Positions 44,901-54,347 of a DNA stretch of 64,000 bases are shown piece by piece. Below the pieces are notes generated by a model. That model had not been told where the DNA came from. It worked only from the letters and a program-made list of their open reading frames with translations, and did no database searches. This DNA comes from Closterium sp. NIES-65. Lineage: Eukaryota > Streptophyta > Zygnematophyceae > Desmidiales > Closteriaceae. Position 1 is the stretch's first letter, and every line of letters starts with the position of its first letter. The DNA is taken from NCBI GenBank assembly GCA_948144175.1, contig CANXME010002134.1:248001-312000 (forward strand). Direction: 5' to 3'. The position numbers were made by a program, and so were the translations under genes.

Positions 44901-45410
44901 GAAGTCAAGAACGAAGACGTTGTTCTTGAGGACCGCCTTGCCGATGTAAAGACCTCCTCTCCCGTGATACAGCTTGAATTCTTGGGTGGTGCTATCTGCT
45001 TCGAGGTGAATCCCCTTTGCCATTAGCTGACTGACGCTCAGTAAAATGTAGCCGAGTCCCTCCGCGATTAGTACTTTTGACATCTGCAGTATAACGTTTG
45101 TTTCCCTTGACTGAAGTTGAACTACGCCTTGTCGTCGTGTTCGCAGGTTCTGATTGTTGGCGACTGTAATGACAACTTCGCGTTGAAGTTGGTGTTCTCG
45201 TTGAACGAAGCGTCCCGAGGAGCACATGTGCTGTCCGCAGCAACTGTCCAAGAACCATGTGTCCCTTCCGGATGGTTCGCTTTGGGCGATGGCGGCGTAT
45301 GTCGGGTTTGGCTGAAGTGACTCGCGGCGGGGTGTGGTTTCGTCAAGTTGTTCTTCCGGTGAGTAGTGTGGTGGTGACTCGGTGATGCAGGAGTCACTCA
45401 GCTTTGCCAT
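41935..45410 (-). pseudogene. Protease, integrase, reverse transcriptase and RNase H of copia D
   Basis: Minus strand. Protease-like DTWFLDSCCGQHM near 45220-45260 has Asp-Ser-Cys. GAG-pre-integrase GHPSNTVLNN and CLTCPEG follow near 44670-44790. Integrase core: FINAATRYVW, FQSDGGGEYTS, then a TAG near 44355 and HQQQGVAERMNR. A second TAG lies near 44230. Reverse transcriptase 43500-42324 has KWVFRVKTKVDGTIDKFKAR and KSLYGIKQAPRLW. The catalytic box reads SVDD instead of YVDD (near 42915), and there is a stop near 43020. A TAA near 42325 precedes RNase H (DNRSAIRIANKNG, YFFVKDEIEKG). Not functional. Confidence 0.9.
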
Positions 45411-46054
45411 GCAGCTGACGATGTTTCTTACTCCTTGTGCAGGTTGTCCTGTTGAGGTCGTTGAAGCTTGAATCTGAGTCGTGGGATTTGCTTGCGTTGA
45501 GGCGATTTGGCTGCTTGAAGGTCGAAGTTGCCGCTGTGGGGTTGTTGACTGTTGACGATTCGGGCAGTGTGCACGCGGGTGTCCTGAAGTTTTGCAGATG
45601 TGGCAGAACGAAGGTACTGGCTTCGGTTGTTGCTGCCGGTTGTTGTTGTTGTTGTAGCATCGCTGAGTGTGGAACGCGAATTCCGATGCTGATGTCTTCT
45701 TTTTGTGTCATTCTTCTTGCAGGTCCATGTTTTGCTGCTCGGCGTAGATTTCGGCGCAGAGCGCTGCTTCGAAGATTCTTCTGTGAGCTCGGAGGATGGC
45801 CTTTGTGGCGCGCCATTGAGGACCGAGGCTGCCAATGATGACTGTCACGAATGCGTCTTCAGAAATCGACCCTCCGCATCGAAGAAGCTTGTCGCGCAAC
45901 TCGCGACATCGACTAATATACACCATTCCTTTCTCCCCTGGTTTCATTTCAACCGTTGTCAGTTGCGCCATTACCCGACTTTGACTTACGCTGTCTGTTG
46001 CTTGATACAGGCTCTTCAGGTGGTTGTACGCGAGCTACGCGGAGTTGCTGTAAT
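45411..46054 (-). pseudogene. Gag of copia D, C-terminal part with zinc knuckle
   Basis: Continues the gag frame after element G: SRVMAQLTTVEMKPGEKGMVY, CRELRDKLLRCGGSIS. A TGA near 45708, a CAA/Asn-rich stretch and the knuckle CHICKTSGHPRAHC (CX2CX4HX4C) near 45560-45610 follow. Confidence 0.8.
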
Positions 46055-46179
46055 TGAGAAAATGAACGAGAATGTTTTGACTAAGGGAAAGTTTGGTACA
46101 AGTACAAACCCTAGAAAGCTGTACCCCATATGTGCTACCCCACTATAGCCTACAGTAGCTATGTCATATAAATCTGACA
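46055..46179 (-). repeat. 3' LTR of element G
   Basis: 125-bp LTR, partner of 53289-53413. Confidence 0.95.
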
Positions 46180-46348
46180 CACCCCCATAGGCAAAGTGGG
46201 GAGAACAAGGGGTCACAAGACCAGTCAAGCAAAGCAAAGCAAGCTCAGGGTGGATCACAAACTCACCACACATTCCGAGCACAAGTTCAAGGCCAGTTCA
46301 CATGCAAGATTACATATATATATAAGGCTAGACAAGCAAGAGCAGGTG

Positions 46349-46372
46349 TATATATATATATATATATATATA
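46349..46372. repeat. (TA)n microsatellite
   Basis: About 12 TA units in the 3' untranslated region of element G. Elements A and B have shorter TA runs at the matching place. Confidence 0.85.
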
Positions 46373-46391
46373 TGCAACAGTACAAACAAGG

Positions 46392-48527
46392 TCAAGGGGT
46401 GAGCAAGTGAGGCAAGGTAGGCACAAGACCCAGCTGAGTACAGAAGCGCTGATGATCACAAGGCGCAAGTGCCTTGGTGAAGATATCAGCAGTGTTGGCC
46501 TCAGAGGCCACGTACGCAAGTCGCAGCTGACCACGCTGCTGTAGCTCACGAGCAAGGAAGTAGCGGAGAGCAATGTGCTTCGTTCTGTGCTCCAGTCTCT
46601 GTTCTCGACACAAGGCCAGCATGGCCTTGTTGTCTACGTACAGCACTAGAGGAGAACGAGGCGGCTCTCCGAGGTCAGTCAGCAGGTAGGTGAGCCAGCG
46701 AAGCTCCTGTGCAGCCATGGCCCCGGCGTAGATCTCAGCCTCAGAACTGGAGCCGAGAACAGAAGACGAGCGGGTAGCCCGCCACGAAACAGAGCCGCAA
46801 CCAAAGCTGAAGGTGTAACCCTGTGACGACCGCTGTGTAGCCTGGTCGTCAGCCCCAGAAGCGTCTGCGTGCCCAGTGAGGACCACTGGACTCTGCCCTC
46901 CAAGCACAAGCCCCATGCCCGACGTACTGCACAAGTAGCGCAACACCCTCTTCGCTGCAGCCATGTGCTCCGGTCGGTGTCTCCCAGGAGCAACATAGCG
47001 TGCAAGAATGCTAAGAGGGTATGCAAGGTCAGGTCGTGTGCATGTCATCAGGTACATGAGGCAGCCAACAAGCTCTGGGTACGGGCCACTCGACTCTACG
47101 CACTCATCCGAAGGCAGAGCTGAGAGCGAGTGGCGAGTAGGCAGAGGAGTGGCTTGAGGCGAGGAGTACGTGAAGCCGAAGCGCTGAAGGACCTGCTGCA
47201 CCATGTGTGACTGAGTCAGGGTAATGGTGCGGTGTGCTCTGTCCCGGGTGATCTGCAAGCCAAGGTAGTTGCGCAGTTCACCCAGGTCTGTGCACGTATA
47301 TCTCTTCTGCAGCTCGGACTTCACGTGGGCGAGTCCAGCAGTGTCAGCTGTGGCAAAGACCAAGTCGTCGACGTACACGAGGATGTAAAACGGCGGCAAA
47401 GAAGTGTCGGTGCGAAGAAACAACGACGGGTTGGTAGTAGAGGGAGCAAACCCAAGAGCCGTAAGTGTAGTCCTCAGTCTCTCGTGCCACTCACGCGGTG
47501 CCTGGCGGAGACCGTAGACTGGCCGCCGGAGGCTCCACTGGGTGCCAGGAGGAAAAGACACAGTGAAGCCAGGTGGGCGACGCAGCCAGATCTCCTCGTG
47601 CAGGCTGCCCTGCAAGAAAGCAGTGCTGAAGTCAAGAGAGTGCAGCTCGTAGTCGCGGTGAGCAGCTATGTGCAGCAGTACCCGAAGAGTGGTCATCTTC
47701 AGGGTGGGAGAGAAGGTCTGAAAGTAGTCAACTCCCTGCCGCTGACTGAAGCCACGAACCACATAACGCGCCTTGAAGACAGGCGGAGAACCCGGCGGCC
47801 GCTTCACCCTGAAAATCCACATGCCACTGACGATGTTCGCCCCGGGCGGGGGAACCTCCTCAACGTAGGTGCCTGTGGACTTCCAGGAAGCCATCTCTGT
47901 ATCCATAGCTGGCTGCCACTGAGAGGAGTAGGGACCCTCTATCGCCTCCGCGTAAGAGCGCGGAGTCAGGATGTCAAGTGCATCCGGGTCTCCCTCAAGG
48001 GTAAGCAGTACGGACACGAGATGAGGTGAAGCAGCAGCCAAACACTGGAACTCCTCCTGCCTGTCCTCAAGGACGTCCGTGCGAATGGAACACTCACCCC
48101 CGAAAGACGGAGGACAGACAGACTCAGACTCAGCGACAAGACTAGCAGCGTAGTCTAGACGACAGCGAGCAGCAAAGTCGGCGAGCTCAGCAACGAGGGC
48201 AGACGCAGTAGTGGACTCAAAGGAAGGGTCAGTGACGACAGTAGCAAGGAGACGCGTGACAGTAGGACTGGCAGCACGAAGAGAGTCCAACTCAGGGTCA
48301 GCAAGAGCAGGAAGAGAGGACTCAGGAGGAGAAGGCAAAGGGGCACGCAGAGGAGCAATGGACAAACGCAGAGACATCCGGTGCGTGCCAAGGACAGGAG
48401 GAGGACGCTGACGCGAACCACAACCACTAGTGCGAGCAGGACGGATAGGCGACGCAGGGCGAGACGCAGGCTCACGACGCTCAGCAAGACCTCTAGTAGG
48501 ACCAGTGTAGGGAGAAGGAGCAGGCAA
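46392..48527 (-). CDS. Reverse transcriptase-RNase H segment of copia G (711-codon open frame)
   Basis: Open minus-strand frame. It starts in the Pro-rich linker, passes SYAEAIEGPYSSQW, then reverse transcriptase with GMWIFRVKRPPGSPPVFKAR, FSTAFLQGSLHEEIW, RRPVYGLRQAPREW and LVYVDDLVFATAD (near 47360), then RNase H with LTGHADASGADDQATQ, SSSEAEIYAGAM, YVDNKAMLALCRE and LRYFLARELQQ, ending PHLLTP. Key catalytic residues of both enzymes look intact. It is only the C-terminal part of the polyprotein: integrase, linker and gag upstream are frameshifted, so it is unlikely to be expressed as an active Gag-Pol. Confidence 0.85.
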   Translation of the reverse strand: MPAPSPYTGPTRGLAERREPASRPASPIRPARTSGCGSRQRPPPVLGTHRMSLRLSIAPLRAPLPSPPESSLPALADPELDSLRAASPTVTRLLATVVTDPSFESTTASALVAELADFAARCRLDYAASLVAESESVCPPSFGGECSIRTDVLEDRQEEFQCLAAASPHLVSVLLTLEGDPDALDILTPRSYAEAIEGPYSSQWQPAMDTEMASWKSTGTYVEEVPPPGANIVSGMWIFRVKRPPGSPPVFKARYVVRGFSQRQGVDYFQTFSPTLKMTTLRVLLHIAAHRDYELHSLDFSTAFLQGSLHEEIWLRRPPGFTVSFPPGTQWSLRRPVYGLRQAPREWHERLRTTLTALGFAPSTTNPSLFLRTDTSLPPFYILVYVDDLVFATADTAGLAHVKSELQKRYTCTDLGELRNYLGLQITRDRAHRTITLTQSHMVQQVLQRFGFTYSSPQATPLPTRHSLSALPSDECVESSGPYPELVGCLMYLMTCTRPDLAYPLSILARYVAPGRHRPEHMAAAKRVLRYLCSTSGMGLVLGGQSPVVLTGHADASGADDQATQRSSQGYTFSFGCGSVSWRATRSSSVLGSSSEAEIYAGAMAAQELRWLTYLLTDLGEPPRSPLVLYVDNKAMLALCREQRLEHRTKHIALRYFLARELQQRGQLRLAYVASEANTADIFTKALAPCDHQRFCTQLGLVPTLPHLLTP

Positions 48528-48559
48528 TGGGGAGGCCGGCTGTAACGGTAACTATGACG

Positions 48560-51020
48560 TGACAGGCTGTGGACACTCTAAGGGAGGAGGAGGACCAGTA
48601 GAAGGCGGGAGACCAAGAACCTGCTGAAGGAGCGGAACGAAGTACGGTCGAGGCCGCGCGGCGACTCCAGACACAGCAGGGACAGCACCAATACCCCCAG
48701 CGGCAGCACGAGCGCCAGCAGCACCTCCAGCTCCAGTACCTCCAGCAGCACCAGTAGCACCCCCAGCAAGACCGCCTCCAGGACCAACAGCAGTAGCCTC
48801 AGCGCCAACACCCTCAGCAGCTCCAACTCCAGTCGTACCCGCAGGCCCAGCAGCTCCAGTACTCCCAGTACGAGCACCTCCGGGACCCGCGGTAGCAGCA
48901 CCCTCAGTAGCCTAAGAACCTCCAGCTCCAGCAGCACGCCTCCAGCGCCGGGCAAACCACTCTCGCAGCTCTTGCGGAGAGAGTGGCTCCCGCCGAGACG
49001 AAGGACCCGGAGAACCTTTAGGCCTAGCACCGCCAGACGCCACACGAGCAGGCCCAGCTCCCTCGGGCTCTGCACCCCCAGGCTCAGCACCTCCATGCGT
49101 AGCACCCCCAGGCTCAGCACCCCCAGGCGTAGCACCCCCAGGCTCAGCACCCCCAGGCTCATCACCCCCAGTGGTAGCACCCCCAGGCTCAGCACCCCCA
49201 GGCTCAGCACCCCCAGTAGTAGCACCTCAAGCTCAGCACCCCCAGAGTCAGCACCCCCAGGCTCAGCACCCTCAGCAGCACTAGAGTCACCAATAACCTC
49301 GACAGGCTCAACTGCGTCTACCTGGGACACACCTGAAGGGGCAGGACCCTGAGGGGGGAGGGGGTCTACCGGGGGGGGACCTGGCACAAAGAAGAGCGGT
49401 GGCGGGGGGAGGGACGAAGTGCGGTAGGGGAAGAGGCGGTAGTAGGGGACCGACTCGTCAAACGTGACGTCCTGGGAGGACAGAACACGGCGCGAGGTGG
49501 GGTGGTAGAACTGCCACCCTGGCGCGTCAGGGGGGAAGCCAAGGAAGACGCAAGGAGCAGTACGAGGGGACAGCTTGTCCGCATACAAGTCGCGGACAAA
49601 CGCCTGAGATCCCGAGACATGGAACGCAGACGCATCGCCAACCTTCCCCGTCCACAGCAAAGCTGGGGAGGTCTCCGGCATGGAGACCCTTGGGTGAAGG
49701 TTGATCTGATGCGCCACGTACCGAACCGCTAACGACAACAGAAAATGGGGGGCAGCCGCATGCATCATGGACGTACGGGCGACGTCCATGACCATGCCAA
49801 TGCGGCGCTAAGCAATCCCATTTTGCTGTGGAGAGTCCGGAAGCGTGAAGGTCTGGCGGATGCCTCGTGCACGACAGTAGGCTCGCAGAAGGCCAGAGGA
49901 GAACTCTCCGCCTCTGTTAGAGTGCAGACGCAGAACAGGAAAGTCCGAGCCGAAGCTATGCCTGAGCTGGAGACGAGCTGCGCGGATCCAGTCGATCAGC
50001 ACCTCAGTGACATCACCCTTGCTGCGCAAAGGGAAGACTGTAGTGTAACGCGAGTAGTCGTCAACCACCAGCAGGAAGTAGCGCTCGTGACCCTGTCCAC
50101 GGACGCGGGCCGGGCCCCACACGTCCATGTGAAGCGTCTGCAGCGGGGCCTCTGTCGGAGGAAACTAGGAGGAGGGAGGGGCAGCCCGCTACCGCCCCTC
50201 GACACAGGGGACGTAGGTAGGGCTAGGCTCCGGACGAAGGGGAGGGAGGGACCGGGGAAGACCAGAGACAAGGACACGGGAGGCCATGCCTCGGAGACGA
50301 AGCAGGGAGGGGTGACCAAGGCGGTGGTGCCAGAGGAGGGTCTCGTGAGACAGGAGGCGACACGAGCAGGGGGCACACTCAGGACCAAACCTGGACGCTG
50401 CAGCAAACACCTGACCCGACGCAGCTACCTGACCAGACGCAGTGACTGGAGGAGACGCAGTGCTCAGTGTGTACAGGCTCAACCCCGGCCGACGTGTAAA
50501 CGTGGCCAGGTGTCGGCCTGTCCGAGCGTCCGTGCAGTGGGTCACCCGCTGACTCGCAGGAGTGAAGTGGTGAACCCCCGCATCCTGTAGGTCAGCGCCA
50601 CTCACCAAGTTCGTAGAGAACGAGGGGAGGTAAAGGCCATACAGGGTGCCAGAGGGGGCCGCCGGACACGGGAGGACAGTGGAGAAGTGAGCAAGGACAG
50701 GACCCCCAGAGGGGTCCGCCAGAGAGACTGCAACTAGCCGGCCAAGCGGCGTGAGTGTGGTGCGGTCTCGAAAGAAGGAGCGAGAAGCCCCCGAGTCAAG
50801 GGTGAAGGTGTGGGAGGCCGAAGCCGGCGCAGTACCTAAGAGAGCAGACTCACCAGCACCTGAGGGAGCAGACGCACGAGCACCTAGAGCAGTAGCCTCG
50901 CTAGCACCTAGAGCAGCAGCCTCACCAGTACCTAGAGCAGCAGTCTCAAGGCCCGGGTCGGGCGGAAAACACCGGTAACAGTCACCCTCATCACTAATAG
51001 TCACAGCATACATGGCAGCA
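48560..51020 (-). pseudogene. Protease and integrase of copia G
   Basis: Minus strand. The protease (TLDSGASRSFF, near 50790) and GAG-pre-integrase (WHHRLGHPSLLRL, CVEGR) are open from 51013 to 50189. Integrase core 50128-49400 has MDVWGP, DDYSRYTTVF, RLHSNRGGEF and SPQQNGIA. There the codon of the third catalytic acid (GAG in relatives) is TAG at about 49808. TGKVGDASAFHV and YADKLSPRT continue to about 49440. The linker at 49070-49290 is the 15-base minisatellite, around which the frame is lost. Confidence 0.9.
49070..49290 (-). repeat. 15-base coding minisatellite in the copia G linker
   Basis: About 14 imperfect CCCAGGCTCAGCACC-like units, the same array type as in element B at 31520-31700. 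Confidence 0.85.
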
Positions 51021-52583
51021 AGAATAGCATTTAAGTCAAGGTCAAAGACAGCTACTCCCGCCCTAGACAGCTCGCCCCAGCGGGGGATCTCAGTGGCCTC
51101 CGGGAACTGGTGACGCCAAGCGTCCGTCAGGCGGCCAAAGCAGCGCTGGGTGGAGTGCGCACCCCCGCACTGCTCACCCGCGCGGTCGCCGGTGCGTAGG
51201 ACGTAGGTGCACGGACCAGTACCCCCACCCCGCTGGCGTGCAGCGTGCCACTCACGGAGCTGTTGAGGGGGGGGGATGTCACGAGTGCGCTGCTGCTACT
51301 GCTGCTGCTGACGCTGACCACCACCGGAGCCGACCCTCTGCGCAGCGCCACCCCGACCAGCTCCACCGCCTCCGCCACCGCCTCCTCCACCGCCGCCACC
51401 TCCGCCACCTCCGCTCCCACCGCCACCGCCGCCGCCGCCTCCGCCTCCACTGCCGCCACCGACACCTCCACCCCCGCCACCACCCCCACCGCCACCCCCA
51501 CCCCCTCCGCCGCCTCCACCGCCGCCTCCACCGCCCCCGCTAGCTCTTCCAGCGCCCCTGTCCCCCTTGCCCTTGCCAGGGCGGCGTCTCCCGCTAGGGG
51601 TAGACGCCGCACCGACCGACTCAAGACCAACGAGGTCGGCCGCAGCAGCAGAGGCAACAGAGGGCAAAAGGGGGGAGGGGGAACAACCCTCAAAGATGGG
51701 GGTGCGAAGCAGGGCTGACGATTCAAGGGCAAATGCCCTTAATGCCCTGAACATTAAGGGTTGGGTTCGGCCCAGCTTCTGAAGTTTAAGGGTTGGGTTT
51801 GAGGGCAGCCCGTCCCCGCAAAGTGCTGGTTGTGGGCCTAACTCGGATTTCAAGTGCCGATCCCCCGGCTAGCCCTTATCGTCCCACACTAATACCTCCC
51901 TCCCTCCCATTCCCTCACCAGTCCCCCCGCCTCTCCCAGCTACTCCACTACTTCCTTTTCCCATCCCCGTCAAATCCATCGACATGGTTCGTACCTCAAC
52001 CTATTGCCTAGCTGGCTCTTAGTAGTTTGCCTAGGATAACGGACCCGAATAGATGTAGGTTTTTCTTAGCGAAAGTGCAAAAAACTTGGTAGCCCCGATT
52101 TCAAGTGCCAGGTTTGCTCTCAGCCCGTAAATTTCAGGGCAACTTTTGGGGCACCTCAGCCTCTCAAGATCTAGCTCCAAACCAATCGACAGCCCTGGGG
52201 CAAAGGTCACCACGAGAGGCTCCTACAGCTACTATGCTCTTCTCTGCTGCTAGGAGGGCCTTCTCGAGGAGGTCAACGGTGAGAGTGGTGGGGCAAACTG
52301 AGAGGAAGTGGTCCCTGACTACTTGAAGGGGGTCAGGGAGCCGGGTGACTATGTAGTAGAGGGTGATGTACATGGGGGGGGGGATCTTGGCGCAGAACTC
52401 AGTAGGAAGCGCAGCGCGGTAGCGAGTGTCACTAGTGCGGAGGTGCGTAATGAGGTCAGCGACTGTGGGAAAGTCAGCAAGGTCAGGGAAGAGGTACGGT
52501 AGCATGAGGCGGCTCAGTGCAGCAGTAACTGCGGCTCGGCGGCTCGGCGGTACGGCGGCTCGGCAGCAACTGCGGCTCGGCAA
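51021..52583 (-). pseudogene. Gag of copia G, split by a MITE
   Basis: Minus strand. The capsid-like UBN2 part (LSRLMLPYLFPDL, FPTVADLITHLRTSD, YIVTRLPDPLQVVRDHFL) lies at 52530-52206. The MITE follows, then TPIFEGCSPSPLLPSVAS, a long Gly-rich linker (51340-51560), a Gln run and an unusual knuckle with spacing C-X13-C-X3-H-X4-C (51130-51215). Removing the MITE and one target copy restores the gag frame at the join. The N-terminus seen in element A is replaced or scrambled into the GC-rich leader here. Confidence 0.85.
51710..52197. mobile_element. hAT-like MITE (488 bp) in gag of element G
   Basis: Ends CAGGGCTGACGATT and, inverted, CAGGGCTGTCGATT: a terminal inverted repeat of 14 bases with one mismatch. 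The flanks GTGCGAAG (51702-51709) and GGGCAAAG (52198-52205) form an 8-bp duplication with two mismatches. 8-bp duplications and CAGGG-type ends fit hAT elements. There is no coding capacity. The same gag position in element A is uninterrupted. Confidence 0.8.
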
Positions 52584-53250
52584 CTCGGCGGCTCGGGCGA
52601 CTCGGGCGGCTTGGCGGTACGGCGGCTCGGAGACCCGGCGGCTCGGGCGGCTCAGGTGGCGAGGCGGCTCAGGCGGCTCGGGTGGATCGGGCGGCTCGGC
52701 AGGAGCTCGGCAGCGCCGGCGGCTCGGTGGTGACGGCGGAGCCGCGTGGGGACGGCGGCGGGGCCGGGTGGAGCGGCGGCGGGGCCGGGTGGAGCGGCGT
52801 CGGGGCCGGGTGGAGCGGCGGCGGGGCCGGGTGGAGCGGCGTCGGGGCCGGGTGGAGCGGCGTCGGGGCCGGTCGGAGCGGCGTCGGGGCCAGTAGAGGC
52901 GGCGCCAGGGCCGGGAAGGGCAGCTCCGGGGCCGCAGGGGTAGGCGACGGGGCCAGTAGAGGCGGCGCCGAGGCAGGGGTAGGCGACGGGGCCGCTAGGG
53001 CGGCTAGGAGGGGGGGGTTCGCGACGGCGGCTTGAAGAGGCCGCGAGGGCGGCACGAAGGGGCCGCGAGGGCGGCGCGACGCGGCCGCTAGGGGCCGCGA
53101 GGCCGACGCGACGGGGCCGCAAGCGCGACGCGACGGGGCCGCTAAGGCGGCTCGACAGGGTCGAAAGGGCGGCGCGATGGGGCCGTGAGAGGGGAGCGCG
53201 ACTCGGGCAGTGTAGAGCGCGGTCCGGGCAGGAAAAAAATGTGGTGGGCC
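52520..53250 (-). repeat. GC-rich leader of element G with 24-base repeats
   Basis: 52520-52720: CGGCTCGG-type repeats. 52765-52890: about six tandem 24-base units of GGTGGAGCGGCGTCGGGGCCG type. 52930-53215: GGCGGCACGAAGGGGCCGCGA types. All six frames are largely open because of base composition, and I do not call genes here. Confidence 0.8.
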
Positions 53251-53259
53251 CTAGGAACA

Positions 53260-53288
53260 GTTCCCACAAGGGAACCTGCTCGATACCA
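53260..53288 (-). promoter_or_regulatory. Primer binding site and stem-loop of element G
   Basis: Minus-strand TGGTATCGAGCAG, then the hairpin GTTCCC (53260-53265), four-base loop, GGGAAC (53270-53275). Confidence 0.75.
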
Positions 53289-53413
53289 TGAGAAAATGAA
53301 CGAGAATGTTTTGACTAAGGGAAAGTTTGGTACAAGTACAAACCCTAAAAAGCTGCACCCCATATGTTCTACCCCACTATAGCCTACAGTAGCTATGTCA
53401 TATAAATCTGACA
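53289..53413 (-). repeat. 5' LTR of element G
   Basis: 125-bp LTR, partner of 46055-46179. Confidence 0.95.
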
Positions 53414-54076
53414 GTAACCTCGGTAAGTCCTTATGTTTTGCTGTTGAGTCGGGGTGATGTTCCTCAGTAGGATCGTGTACGCCATCATTGACTAATAGGT
53501 GTACTGCTGCTTCTCGTACTGTGTGCCGTTTGTTGAGTATGGCAGAGACCCGTCGAAGAACCCAAGTATCTGCGCACCTTCCATCATCAGCTCGAACTCG
53601 AACGACCAGGTGAAGAAGTCCTTTCCATGAAAGGGTCTTGACGTCTGCATCTTCAGAACATGTGCAAACTGCGTCTGAACTTGTAATGCGTCCAGTGATT
53701 TTTCTTGTCCATGTGAGGGCTGTGGCATAAAGCTGATGGACCCGCGCTCGTACGGAGCAAAGGTAGGCTGCTGTTGCTGATTTCCTCGTGCATATGATGA
53801 GCCGTCGAGACTCATGGGTGTTGCTCCGTTGTTGTTGCTGTTGTGTGACTGCGCAGGTGCCGATTGCTGGTGTTGCTCGTAGAAGGACATGAAGGAGAAG
53901 AATTTCTCCATCATGCTCTGGTCGAAGTCTGCAGGTTGATTTGCGGGAGTCTCGGTACATGTTGCTCTGGGTCTTGTTGCCGTGCCCTCCTCTGTCTGTA
54001 GGCCAGAGGCAGGAGGTGGAGTAGGAGTAGTGCCCTAGGAGCCGTTGGAGTTGCTCCTTTCCTTTTGTGTAGCCAT
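53414..54076 (-). pseudogene. Gag of copia D, N-terminal part
   Basis: Minus strand from ATG 54076. A TAG follows near 54038, then a Gln/Asn-rich segment (SYARGNQQQQPTFAPYERG) and the capsid start (FHGKDFFTWSFEFELMMEG). Another stop lies near 53491, and the frame is cut by element G at 53414 and resumes at 46054. Confidence 0.8.
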
Positions 54077-54119
54077 GCTGATTGATGTTGTCGGTATAGT
54101 AGTTGAATTCCCCCTGATT

Positions 54120-54131
54120 GCTCTCATACCA
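54120..54131 (-). promoter_or_regulatory. Primer binding site of element D
   Basis: Minus-strand TGGTATGAGAGC directly after the 5' LTR, one base different from the usual initiator-Met site. Confidence 0.8.
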
Positions 54132-54347
54132 TGTTGGGCTTAAAAGGGCCCTTAGGATCTTTGCAGGGGTGAACTCTGGGTAAAGTTGATGTAGTAGCGG
54201 AAGCGTTAATAAAGAGTTGTGAACCACCTTGCGCTAGTCTGTGAGGGCAAAGTAAGTTGATTAAAACAAAGAGATACAAGATTATATAAGAGTACAAGGA
54301 ATATGAAAGGATACGGTTATAATTGTTTTACTTGTTGCTGTTGCGGT
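54132..54347 (-). repeat. 5' LTR of element D, first part
   Basis: Matches 41490-41705 and is interrupted by element H at 54348. The rest is 55834-56067. Confidence 0.9.

Larger units (their letters stand above)
46055..53413 (-). mobile_element. Ty1/copia retrotransposon G in gag of element D
   Basis: 125-bp LTRs 46055-46179 and 53289-53413 with about three differences. Target duplication GTAAT (46050-46054) and GTAAC (53414-53418), one mismatch. Minus-strand primer site TGGTATCGAGC ends at 53288; the polypurine tract borders 46179. It is the most complete copy of the A/B/G family and contains a 488-bp MITE (51710-52197) in gag. Confidence 0.95.
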
